Positions 42,561 to 55,300 of a stretch of DNA of 64,000 nucleotides are shown here, one piece after another. This stretch comes from Phytopythium helicoides (taxonomy: Eukaryota; Oomycota; Peronosporomycetes; Pythiales; Pythiaceae): contig JANFNE010000008.1 in assembly GCA_024867545.1 (NCBI GenBank), forward strand, positions 248,001 to 312,000, read 5' to 3'. How positions within the stretch are numbered: the stretch's first letter is position 1; every line of letters begins with the position of its first letter. The position numbers and the translations under genes are program-made. The notes under the pieces are model-generated. The model did not search any database, was not told the origin of the DNA, and saw only the letters and a program-made list of their open reading frames with translations.

Positions 42561-45500
42561 CTACTGGAGCAGCACGTGTGCGGCGCTCGCTAGCGCTGCC
42601 GCCGCCTGCTGCTCGGCCGGCTCCTCGCTCCTGCGCAGCGCGGCGAGCGCCTCGGCCACGTTCTCGCGCTCGACTACGAGTCGCAGCGCCACGCTCTCAT
42701 CGGCCTGCGCCTCGGCTGGGTCCTCGGGGCTGTGCTTCGAGCGACTGCGCTGTTGCAGTAGCGCCGTGAGCGCCCCCGCGGCGGCCACGCGCACCACGGC
42801 GTACTTGGCGTCGCCAGCGCCAAAGTCGGCGCAGCAGCGGTTGACCACGCGCGCGACGCGATCCGAGCCACCGAGCGAGTGGTCAGAGGTCAGCACGAGC
42901 GAGCTCGACGGACAAGCGCCGAGCACTTTCGAAAGGCACTCGAAGGCTGCACGGCGCACACTCCAGGCGTTGAACACGGGTTGTGCGATGCTCATGATGA
43001 GCCACTCAATAAGGTCGGCGCTCGTACCCGCGAAAGATGCATCGTCGACGGACGATGGCCACGCGAGTCCCATCGCGTCCAGCACGCTCTTGAGCAGCAG
43101 CGGCGGAAGGGAGGCAGCATTCTCACCGCCATTCTCTGCAACGGAGGAGCTCTCGAGCCATTTAATCAACAGTCGACGCAACGCCAGCGCATTTTCGACG
43201 CGATGCGATGCCGGTAAGCGGGCTGAAAGCGCTCCGACACTTGCAATCGCGCTCTCCAGATATGCGAGGTCTTGAGCACGCCACGCACGCTCGCACTCCG
43301 TCAGCAGCAGCAAAGATAGTTCTGCATCACCACCGGGTTCGCCATTTTGATGCAAAACGCTGCCGGCAACGACAACCAAAGCTTCCAAGACAGCGCCTTT
43401 GCCTTTCCATAGACGTCCAGGTACAGCGGCGAGCAAATCTTGACGCACGCGAAGCGATTGGTCCTGCGATAGCTTGGAACGATACGTAGACGTCGTCGAA
43501 AAGAGAGAACTCAACGCTCGCACTGCTTGCGCGCGCGAGTCCCACGCAGGCTGAGCGAGCAGGCGCGAGGTCGCAAGGAGAGCGCCATCCACTGACTCGC
43601 GCGCGTACAAGATGGACGGCGGGAGCTCATCCAGCACCAGGCGCCACGTGGACGCGAGGGTCTCGGATCCGGCAAACTGACCGACATAGGCAGCCGGGAA
43701 GACGTACGAGCAGTACCAGTCGTCGTTTGGCGTGCTGCTGCTCGTCTCAAATGTCGTGGGAGGAACTTTTGCCACCAGCTCCTTCGTTGCGATGGCGCTG
43801 ATCATCAGGAATCGGCTCGCATAATATGCGCTGATATCATTACTGCTGCCAGCCTCCTTGGAAGCGTCAGCAGCTCGGCCATCAATTGCAGTCTCCTCGT
43901 CATTGTCGTCTTCTTTGATCGGACTTGGTTCGGCTTCATCTAGAGGATCGGAGGTAGCCTGTCAACGTACGCACAACCTTGGAGCGCGCAAAGATGCCAT
44001 CTCGGACATACACCCGCACATTTGATGCTTCTGCGAGCGGACACAAGTACGCAGCCGCTCGAACGTAGGCGCGCACTGCCATGCCATCTGCCTACGACAT
44101 CACCATCGCCATCAGTATCGCCGTAGCGCTCATTCTCATCTGCCGTTTTGTTGCGCACAAATGGCATTAACACGCGCCGAAGCAGAGTGTCGGCACCGCC
44201 ACACTTGCGCAACTCAAAAGGCAGTTCGACCGCCAGCGTCGCAACAAAGTTTGCCGTGCCCACGCGCGTATTGAGGCCGACACCGAACTGCAGCAAACTA
44301 GCAATACCACCGCCGAAGCGCGTAAGCTCATCGACGATTTCAACACACTTGGGGGTGTCAGCAAGCTGCTTTAAGCGCGCGGTCGCGAGCTCAAGTAGCT
44401 GACCCACCGGGCCGGCTTGACTCAACGAGACACGCAGCCTCTCGAGTTCGTCCTTCTTCTCGACGTGAAACTGCGCATACTGAAGCTCGGGCATTTCAAG
44501 AGAGGAGAGATACTCCAATAGAGTGGGTATGAGCGATGCCAGATTATCTTGAATCGCGACTGCGTCAAGCTCTTTGACAAGCCGCAGCAGGCACATCGAG
44601 GCTCAAAGCACGACAAATCGTATTCTTGGCGGTGATTCCGTCGCGGACGAGAAAGGCGAGTAGCTGTACTCGGCATTCGGCGTCGCTTGTCGCGAGGCGC
44701 AACGACAATTCACCCAGTGACCGGTACAGCTTGACACCAGCCAGTGCTACAGACTCCATCACGTCATCGACAGCGCGTGATGCTACGCGCCACAATCGAG
44801 AAAAGTCTCCTCTCACGTCGTTGGCGCTTACACCGTTCAACAAGTCCATCAATGCGGCGCTCGCCGCTTCGCGGTACTTGAAGTTGCGCGAGTTCTCCAG
44901 CCTCGATAATATAAACTCGAGCATAGGCTGCCAGTGTTGTTTGAGAACAGCTTTGTCGCTTGCTCCTCCAGACGAAGTTGAGCCTGCGGAGACCTCTGAT
45001 GTGTCACCAATTGCAAAGAACTTCCAAAGCCGTGCCATCAAGCTTGACACCTTTGAATTGCTGTGAAACTTCAGCAGGTAAAGCCAAGGAAGAAGCTTGA
45101 GTGAGCGAGATGCATCCGGCATGGGCTCATCACTGTCCACAGACGGTGCCTGGACGGCTGCCTTTGCAATGATGTGCGACCGGAACTCACGGTCAGTGAC
45201 AGCAAACGAAAATGCATCAGCCGTATTGGCATCCGTCGGGACTTCGATCGAATCCCAAAGCGGATCTGTTGCGCTAAGAAAGAGCAGCCCGTACATGAGC
45301 TCGGGATCACCCACGTCAGCAGCAACGTTGCTCACTTCGCGGTAAGCAGCATTTTCAACGGTCGATCCAGTGCTAGCCGAGGCAGGTCGCATTCCATTTG
45401 AAGGAGCCTGGGTATTGGGGGCTGAGTCATTATCGTCGTCAGGGTCATCGACGGCACTAGCAGCGGATGGAGCGGCAAAGGCGCGAAAGCAGCGGAGGCG

Positions 45501-48500
45501 GCGGAATAAACTGTCGCTGAACTGCTCTCCCATCCACTCAGTTGGAGCTCGAATACGAAGATAAGCGAGACCCTTGACGGCGCTCTCTTTGGTAATCTCT
45601 CCACTATCGTTCAGCATCGTGACAAAAAACTCGTGCATCTTGAACACAGCGCTAGCGAATGACGGTGATCCCAGGACACATCCCCATGACGACGAGCTGA
45701 GGGCGTCGTTTGACACAGGACGCAGACCAGCCGCGCAAATGCACATGAGCCATATCGTAGCGTTTCGACGTTCACGAATTTGCTTCGACTCCATATAGTC
45801 GGAGATCACGGTCGACAATACGCTAGCTGCGCGGTTCGCGTTGAAATCTTGAGGCTCCACGAACGCGTCTTGGACATCGAATGTCTCGCTCGGAGTATGT
45901 GTCCCAATAGCAACAAGGGCTTCACCGACGTCCAGCTGAAACTCAGGGATCTGTTTCGTCCTTGCTAGCAACAAGTAGGGAATGAACAGCGCTCTGAAGG
46001 ATCTCCTGCCTGACCACCCACCAAGCTAGAGCCCGAGAGACCTGCAACCGACCGACCCATAGTTTGCACGGCAATGCGCTTTACAGCCGCGAGCTTGGAC
46101 ACCAAATGCTCATCTGCCTTCACGCTAGACGTATTCCACTGAATCACAGCAACTATTTGCTTCAAACGTCATGCCCTTCAGCTCGCACCAAGTAGAGCGA
46201 CGCTCCGAGCGAAGGTAGTGCTCCATCGAGCCAGCTGAGCGGATACCATCGAGTGCGCTTCGAATTAGCGCCACCTTTGCATTTTGAGCATCATCACTTC
46301 TGGGATAATGCACGAAAGTCCTGAGCCGTCCTCGACTGTCTTTACCAGGAGTTCCACCATTGCCTGGAAAGCACGTAGGAGTGCAGTCTTCGCTCCGTCA
46401 GGAAGCTCCATAAACTCAGATTCAGGTACGCTTGCCAAGGCACTTCCCAATACGTATGGGGCGTTAGCACAGTCTGCTCAGCGAGGCGACATCCGTCAAA
46501 GCAGCTTCCGCGTCGGATAGTTGCAATCTTGACAGAACAGCTGTTGCAGCTCGAACTGCGTTGTTGGCATGTCTCTCTTGCTTGGTGCTTGCTCTTGCTG
46601 CACCCTTGATCAGTGCCGCAATATTCATCAAAAATCGACGATCCACACTAGCCGACGATACCTTAACGAGCTCGAGTACATGAGTACTGATCACGGACCC
46701 AACAAGATCAGATCAAGTGATTGAAAATCGACCAATGTAGAAGCAGCTGTCTCGCAGAGGGATCGAGAAGCAGGTTTCGAATCATAATCGCCAAACAGAC
46801 TTTGAGCGAAGTACTCAGCAACGACTCGGCACGACTCCACTTCGTCTGGAACCACGGGGTACGATAGACGCATCACAGCCATGCAGAAACGAAGGCATCT
46901 TTCCACAGCCAGGGCACCACCAGCCATACTCTTTTTCAGATCCTTGTGATTGAAGTGAGCTTGTAAATAGTTTGCAAGCGCTCCAGCTCGTGGGAGAGGA
47001 GCCCTGTAAAGAGCTCTTGCGGCTTGCTGACGAGCCTGTTCGTCTGAATCAGCCTCGAAACGGAGCAACGCAAATCGGATCGCCAACTTCTGATCTTCGA
47101 CTGCATCATCGCTCGATGGAATCGCCAAAATTTTGTCGCACCATGCAGCAATCGCTGCGCGCACACGCGTGTAGTTTTGACTGGTGTCGAACAGTTTTTC
47201 GCCGTTCATCAAGGAGATCAGCTCGTTGGTGACCGTTTTTCGAACCTCTTGTGATGCGTTCTCAGCACAGTAAGCATCCGCCAGAGCTGTAAATGCCTTG
47301 ATGGCCATGACGCCAGCTCCACTACGGTTGGCTTCTTCGGTCAAGCATTTCACGAGTAGAACTTGGAATGCTTGCTCTGAGCCAGCAACAGTCGTTGGCG
47401 AACGCGAGCTCAGAAGCGCGATGCTCTCATACACGCCTTGACGAAAGTCTCGAACAAACTCAGCACTCGACGCCTCACTGTCGAAGTGCGGGTCCATGAG
47501 CACCCGCATGAAGGTTGGAAACAGGACAGGTCCAAGGAACCCATCCATGTATACCTGATCACAGTGGAGGAACACCCACTGGCACAAACGAACGCCCTGC
47601 CAGCTTGATTCGATTCGTCATAACGAGTGGGCGACCGGATTCAGCACCAAACATTAGCTGGCACAGGAGCTGCAGCATCATGGGCATCATGTTTGCTGCA
47701 GGTCTTGGACGCTGAAAGCGCTTCAATCGCTTGCAAGATACTTGCGTCTGCAGCTCGGGCTCTGTTTGACAGCATTAGTACGTCGCGGCCAGTGAAGACT
47801 CCTGCACTCTGCGCAACTTGACTACCCAGTACCAACGACGCGATCCCACGCATCACATCTGCGTCTTCAAGCTCCATCTCCTCGTATTTCAGCATACGCG
47901 AAATCTGCTCCTCGCAGAACGCCTTGACAGCGTGGTGGTAGGACGCACTGCCGGCGACGAAGTGGAGAAGCCTCAGTCGAGATGGCACGCTCAGTTCCTT
48001 GAGCAATTTGAGCGCGTTCAGTTGGAGGGTGTAGAGTTCTTCACGAGGCTTGTTTGAAGCATTACATCGCAGCAGTCGCTCCAGTCGAGGCAGTGTAAGG
48101 CCGAAAACGGTCGTCTCCGCTGCAGGGCGAGCCGGTGCCTGCGGTTCTGGCAGCAGCACCAGATCGAGCAGGAAGTCGAGCAGGATGTCGAGGTTCTGCA
48201 AGCTTCTAGCATCCTTGGTCTCCGTCCATATCGAGCCCCCAGACAGCGGTAGCGCTCTCAACACGAGTCGGAAGAACACTTCGTGCTGAGCAGCGGGGAA
48301 GCGGTCAAGAACGGGCAGTACCTTGGCGATCGCCGCCGTCCTGTCCTCCTGCGTCGCGGCGCCAAACCCAATCTCTGTTCAAGCACCACCCTTCCTGTTA
48401 GCCAACTCCACGCACGAAGGCTCCGCCCAGCCAGCAGCCGTACCGAGGAAGAGGAACGCGAACGAGTACGAGAAGGGCGAGCGGTCGGGCTCGCCCAGGA

Positions 48501-48825
48501 TCGCGGCCAGCTCCGGCACGGGCAGCTGCGGCTCCGGCACAGGCGCGCAGCCGCGTCTTAATGTGCGAAAGCACCTCCACCACCTGCAGGTCCGCGCAGA
48601 TGCCGTCAGCGCCTCCCCCTGTCCGCAGAGCGCCGCGCCGCGCACCTTGTCTCGCAGCAGCAGCTGCGCGGGCGTCGAGAGCGCGAGCGGGAACAGCCGC
48701 AGCAGCTGCGGCAGAAGCGCGCGCACGACGGTGACCAGGCGCTCGTCCGAGGCGCTCGCCAGCCGGAACAGCACGCGCTCCAGCGCCTCGGCCTCGCGCC
48801 GCAGCGCCGCGTCGTCCGCCTCCAT
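42561..48825 (-). CDS. ECM29: Proteasome adaptor/scaffold ECM29, interrupted reading frame
   Basis: HEAT-repeat protein that links 19S and 20S particles of the 26S proteasome. Clear matches along the length: ALERVLFRLASAS at the N-terminus, VVEVLSHIKTRL, FQLDVGEALVAIG, ERRNATIWLMCI, ESAVKGLAYL, KYREAASAALMDLLNG, and a C-terminal HEAT block. Exons I can fix: 48825-48646, 48583-48444, 48374-47665, from 47596 to about 46692, a long segment from about 45996 to 44159, and 44091-42561 (introns 62, 69, 68 and 67 bp). Between 46700 and 45980 coding passes through five short frames whose joins I cannot resolve. Near 48553, 44597 and 43950 conserved sequence on both sides is contiguous but out of phase by one or two bases. 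It is either a decaying gene or carries assembly indels. Confidence 0.83.
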
Positions 48826-49349
48826 GTCGCCGAGAAAGTACGCGAATGTCCGCTCGCCGGCTCGGCTTCCTGCGGCGCAGAGTGTTGATCGCTTGTGCGG
48901 AGTTCAACTGGGGCAAGGCGATGCTGTTTTCTGATCTAGAGCTGCTTTTCGCATGGCAAGGTCGTGGCGTCGTGCTGTGGGAGCTCCTGCTAGAGCGGGA
49001 GGACGCACTCGGCCCCAGCAACCATTCTGCCGACGCTGACGTCGGCCGTCGACTCCTGAAGTGCCACGTCACCACACGACTTTCCACGTCAACGTGGAGG
49101 TCGAGCTACGGACATAACCGCCTCGAATGCTCAGACCCTTGCACGCAGAGCAGCATGCGCACATGAGATCAACAACAACGACAGTGGCAAGAAGAAAGGA
49201 GAGCGCTGGCGCGAGCACGCTACCGCGACGAAGCGGTTCGAGTCGGCTCAGGAGGCTCACGAAGAGTGAGCGCATTTGACTGAGGACAAGAGGGAGGGAA
49301 TCAAGGACGCATCCGACATCGAAAGCAGTGGCAGAAAGTTAGTATCAGC
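48826..49349. other. ECM29 upstream region and boundary of the second repeat array
   Basis: About 520 bp. The first part is the presumed ECM29 promoter. From about 49170 it becomes GA-rich. No gene is recognised. Confidence 0.5.
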
Positions 49350-52300
49350 AAGGTTAGCCCCAACGCATCCAGCGTATCGCTATCACGGAGAACCGCGAAC
49401 GACGAGTACGCTTCGTGCAAGGAGTAGGCACAGACCACACGCCACGAGCGGGTAGGGAACAGGAAGGAGGAAGGCGATGCCGAGAGGAAGGACGAGAATG
49501 AGGCAGAGACCGAGGCAAAGATCGAGGCAGACGCCGACGCCGACGCCGACGCCGACTCCGACTCCGATGCTGGACTTGATGCGGGATGCTGGACGCTTGA
49601 TGCTTGATGCTTGATGCTTGACGCTTGACGCTTGACGCTTGACGCTTGACGCTTGATGCTTGACGCTTGACGCTTGATGCTTGGCATAGAAGAGATAGTG
49701 TCAACTCCAGCGCATCCAGCGTATCGCTATCACGGAGAACCGCGAACGACGAGTACGCTTCGTGCAAGGAGTAGGCACAGACCACACGCCACGAGCGGGT
49801 AGGGAACAGGAAGGAGGAAGGCGATGCCGAGAGGAAGGACGAGAATGAGGCAGAGACCGAGGCAGAGATCGAGGCAGACGCCGACTCCGACGCCGATGCT
49901 GGACTTGATACGGGATACTGGACTTGATGCTTGATGCTTGACGCTTGATGCTTGACGCTTGACGCTTGATGCTTGATGCTTGATGCTTGACGCTTGATGC
50001 TTGATGCGGGATGCTGGACGCTTGATGCTTGATGCTTGATGCTTGACGCTTGACGCTTGACGCTTGACGCTTGACGCTTGATGCTTGACGCTTGACGCTT
50101 GATGCTTGGCAAAGAAGAGATAGTGTCAACTCCAGCGCATCCAGCGTATCGCTATCACGGAGAACCGCGAACGACGAGTACGCTTCGTGCAAGGAGTAGG
50201 CACAGACCACACGCCACGAGCGGGTAGGGAACAGGAAGGAGGAAGGCGATGCCGAGAGGAAGGACGAGAATGAGGCAGAGACCGAGGCAGAGATCGAGGC
50301 AGACGCCGACGCCGACGCCGATGCTGGACTTGATGCGGGATGCTGGACGCTTGATGCTTGATGCTTGATGCTTGACGCTTGACGCTTGACGCTTGACGCT
50401 TGACGCTTGATGCTTGACGCTTGACGCTTGATGCTTGGCATAGAAGAGATAGTGTCAACTCCAGCGCATCCAGCGTATCGCTATCACGGAGAACCGCGAA
50501 CGACGAGTACGCTTCGTGCAAGGAGTAGGCACAGACCACACGCCACGAGCGGGTAGGGAACAGGAAGGAGGAAGGCGATGCCGAGAGGAAGGACGAGAAT
50601 GAGGCAGAGACCGAGGCAGAGATCGAGGCAGACGCCGACGCCGACGCCGATGCTGGACTTGATGCGGGATGCTGGACGCTTGATGCTTGATGCTTGATGC
50701 TTGACGCTTGACGCTTGACGCTTGACGCTTGACGCTTGATGCTTGACGCTTGACGCTTGATGCTTGGCATAGAAGAGATAGTGTCAACTCCAGCGCATCC
50801 AGCGTATCGCTATCACGGAGAACCGCGAACGACGAGTACGCTTCGTGCAAGGAGTAGGCACAGACCACACGCCACGAGCGGGTAGGGAACAGGAAGGAGG
50901 AAGGCGATGCCGAGAGGAAGGACGAGAATGAGGCAGAGACCGAGGCAGAGATCGAGGCAGACGCCGACTCCGACGCCGATGCTGGACTTGATACGGGATA
51001 CTGGACTTGATGCTTGATGCTTGACGCTTGATGCTTGATGCTTGACGCTTGATGCTTGATGCTTGATGCTTGACGCTTGATGCTTGATGCGGGATGCTGG
51101 ACGCTTGATGCTTGATGCTTGATGCTTGATGCTTGATGCTTGACGCTTGACGCTTGACGCTTGACGCTTGACGCTTGACGCTTGATGCTTGACGCTTGAC
51201 GCTTGATGCTTGGCATAGAAGAGATAGTGTCAACTCCAGCGCATCCAGCGTATCGCTATCACGGAGAACCGCGAACGACGAGTACGCTTCGTGCAAGGAG
51301 TAGGCACAGACCACACGCCACGAGCGGGTAGGGAACAGGAAGGAGGAAGGCGATGCCGAGAGGAAGGACGAGAATGAGGCAGAGACCGAGGCAGAGATCG
51401 AGGCAGACGCCGACGCCGACGCCGATGCTGGACTTGATGCGGGATGCTGGACGCTTGATGCTTGATGCTTGATGCTTGATGCTTGACGCTTGACGCTTGA
51501 CGCTTGACGCTTGATGCTTGACGCTTGACGCTTGATGCTTGGCATAGAAGAGATAGTGTCAACTCCAGCGCATCCAGCGTATCGCTATCACGGAGAACCG
51601 CGAACGACGAGTACGCTTCGTGCAAGGAGTAGGCACAGACCACACGCCACGAGCGGGTAGGGAACAGGAAGGAGGAAGGCGATGCCGAGAGGAAGGACGA
51701 GAATGAGGCAGAGACCGAGGCAGAGATCGAGGCAGACGCCGACTCCGACGCCGATGCTGGACTTGATACGGGATACTGGACTTGATGCTTGATGCTTGAC
51801 GCTTGATGCTTGATGCTTGACGCTTGATGCTTGATGCTTGATGCTTGACGCTTGATGCTTGATGCGGGATGCTGGACGCTTGATGCTTGATGCTTGATGC
51901 TTGATGCTTGATGCTTGATGCTGGACGCTTGACGCTTGATGCTTGACGCTTGACGCTTGATGTTTGGCAAAGAAGAGATAGTGTCAACTCCAGCGCATCC
52001 AGCGTATCGCTATCACGGAGAACCGCGAACGACGAGTACGCTTCGTGCAAGGAGTAGGCACAGACCACACGCCACGAGCGGGTAGGGAACAGGAAGGAGG
52101 AAGGCGATGCCGAGAGGAAGGACGAGAATGAGGCAGAGACCGAGGCAGAGATCGAGGCAGACGCCGACGCCGACGCCGATGCTGGACTTGATGCGGGATG
52201 CTGGACGCTTGATGCTTGATGCTTGATGCTTGACGCTTGATGCTTGATGCGGGATGCTGGACGCTTGATGCTTGATGCTTGATGCTTGATGCTTGATGCT

Positions 52301-55300
52301 TGATGCTGGACGCTTGACGCTTGATGCTTGACGCTTGACGCTTGATGTTTGGCAAAGAAGAGATAGTGTCAACTCCAGCGCATCCAGCGTATCGCTATCA
52401 CGGAGAACCGCGAACGACGAGTACGCTTCGTGCAAGGAGTAGGCACAGACCACACGCCACGAGCGGGTAGGGAACAGGAAGGAGGAAGGCGATGCCGAGA
52501 GGAAGGACGAGAATGAGGCAGAGACCGAGGCAGAGATCGAGGCAGACGCCGACGCCGACGCCGATGCTGGACTTGATGCGGGATGCTGGACGCTTGATGC
52601 TTGATGCTTGATGCTTGACGCTTGACGCTTGACGCTTGACGCTTGACGCTTGATGCTTGACGCTTGACGCTTGATGCTTGGCATAGAAGAGATAGTGTCA
52701 ACTCCAGCGCATCCAGTGTATCGCTATCACGGAGAACCGCGAACGACGAGTACGCTTCGTGCAAGGAGTAGGCACAGACCACACGCCACGAGCGGGTAGG
52801 GAACAGGAAGGAGGAAGGCGATGCCGAGAGGAAGGACGAGAATGAGGCAGAGACCGAGGCAAAGATCGAGGCAGACGCCGACGCCGACGCCGACGCCGAC
52901 TCCGACTCCGATGCTGGACTTGATGCGGGATGCTGGACGCTTGATGCTTGACGCTTGACGCTTGACGCTTGACGCTTGATGCTTGACGCTTGACGCTTGA
53001 TGCTTGGCATAGAAGAGATAGTGTCAACTCCAGCGCATCCAGCGTATCGCTATCACGGAGAACCGCGAACGACGAGTACGCTTCGTGCAAGGAGTAGGCA
53101 CAGACCACACGCCACGAGCGGGTAGGGAACAGGAAGGAGGAAGGCGATGCCGAGAGGAAGGACGAGAATGAGGCAGAGACCGAGGCAGAGATCGAGGCAG
53201 ACGCCGACGCCGACGCCGATGCTGGACTTGATGCGGGATGCTGGACGCTTGATGCTTGATGCTTGATGCTTGACGCTTGACGCTTGACGCTTGACGCTTG
53301 ACGCTTGATGCTTGACGCTTGACGCTTGATGCTTGGCATAGAAGAGATAGTGTCAACTCCAGCGCATCCAGCGTATCGCTATCACGGAGAACCGCGAACG
53401 ACGAGTACGCTTCGTGCAAGGAGTAGGCACAGACCACACGCCACGAGCGGGTAGGGAACAGGAAGGAGGAAGGCGATGCCGAGAGGAAGGACGAGAATGA
53501 GGCAGAGACCGAGGCAGAGATCGAGGCAGACGCCGACGCCGACGCCGATGCTGGACTTGATGCGGGATGCTGGACGCTTGATGCTTGATGCTTGATGCTT
53601 GACGCTTGACGCTTGACGCTTGACGCTTGATGCTTGACGCTTGACGCTTGATGCTTGGCATAGAAGAGATAGTGTCAACTCCAGCGCATCCAGCGTATCG
53701 CTATCACGGAGAACCGCGAACGACGAGTACGCTTCGTGCAAGGAGTAGGCACAGACCACACGCCACGAGCGGGTAGGGAACAGGAAGGAGGAAGGCGATG
53801 CCGAGAGGAAGGACGAGAATGAGGCAGAGACCGAGGCAAAGATCGAGGCAGACGCCGACGCCGACGCCGACGCCGACTCCGACTCCGATGCTGGACTTGA
53901 TGCGGGATGCTGGACGCTTGATGCTTGACGCTTGACGCTTGACGCTTGACGCTTGATGCTTGACGCTTGACGCTTGATGCTTGGCATAGAAGAGATAGTG
54001 TCAACTCCAGCGCATCCAGCGTATCGCTATCACGGAGAACCGCGAACGACGAGTACGCTTCGTGCAAGGAGTAGGCACAGACCACACGCCACGAGCGGGT
54101 AGGGAACAGGAAGGAGGAAGGCGATGCCGAGAGGAAGGACGAGAATGAGGCAGAGACCGAGGCAGAGATCGAGGCAGACGCCGACGCCGACGCCGATGCT
54201 GGACTTGATGCGGGATGCTGGACGCTTGATGCTTGATGCTTGATGCTTGACGCTTGACGCTTGACGCTTGACGCTTGACGCTTGATGCTTGACGCTTGAC
54301 GCTTGATGCTTGGCATAGAAGAGATAGTGTCAACTCCAGCGCATCCAGCGTATCGCTATCACGGAGAACCGCGAACGACGAGTACGCTTCGTGCAAGGAG
54401 TAGGCACAGACCACACGCCACGAGCGGGTAGGGAACAGGAAGGAGGAAGGCGATGCCGAGAGGAAGGACGAGAATGAGGCAGAGACCGAGGCAGAGATCG
54501 AGGCAGACGCCGACGCCGACGCCGATGCTGGACTTGATGCGGGATGCTGGACGCTTGATGCTTGATGCTTGATGCTTGACGCTTGACGCTTGACGCTTGA
54601 CGCTTGACGCTTGATGCTTGACGCTTGACGCTTGATGCTTGGCATAGAAGAGATAGTGTCAACTCCAGCGCATCCAGCGTATCGCTATCACGGAGAACCG
54701 CGAACGACGAGTACGCTTCGTGCAAGGAGTAGGCACAGACCACACGCCACGAGCGGGTAGGGAACAGGAAGGAGGAAGGCGATGCCGAGAGGAAGGACGA
54801 GAATGAGGCAGAGACCGAGGCAGAGATCGAGGCAGACGCCGACGCCGACGCCGATGCTGGACTTGATGCGGGATGCTGGACGCTTGATGCTTGATGCTTG
54901 ATGCTTGATGCTTGACGCTTGACGCTTGACGCTTGACGCTTGATGCTTGACGCTTGACGCTTGATGCTTGGCATAGAAGAGATAGTGTCAACTCCAGCGC
55001 ATCCAGCGTATCGCTATCACGGAGAACCGCGAACGACGAGTACGCTTCGTGCAAGGAGTAGGCACAGACCACACGCCACGAGCGGGTAGGGAACAGGAAG
55101 GAGGAAGGCGATGCCGAGAGGAAGGACGAGAATGAGGCAGAGACCGAGGCAGAGATCGAGGCAGACGCCGACGCCGACGCCGATGCTGGACTTGATGCGG
55201 GATGCTGGACGCTTGATGCTTGATGCTTGATGCTTGATGCTTGACGCTTGACGCTTGACGCTTGATGCTTGACGCTTGACGCTTGATGCTTGGCATAGAA

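Noticed and set aside
44092..44158. Frame break in ECM29 near 44100 taken at first for an indel
   Set aside because: A 67-bp GTGCGC...TAG intron joins MPF to ADGMAVRAYV in phase, so it is an ordinary splice site.
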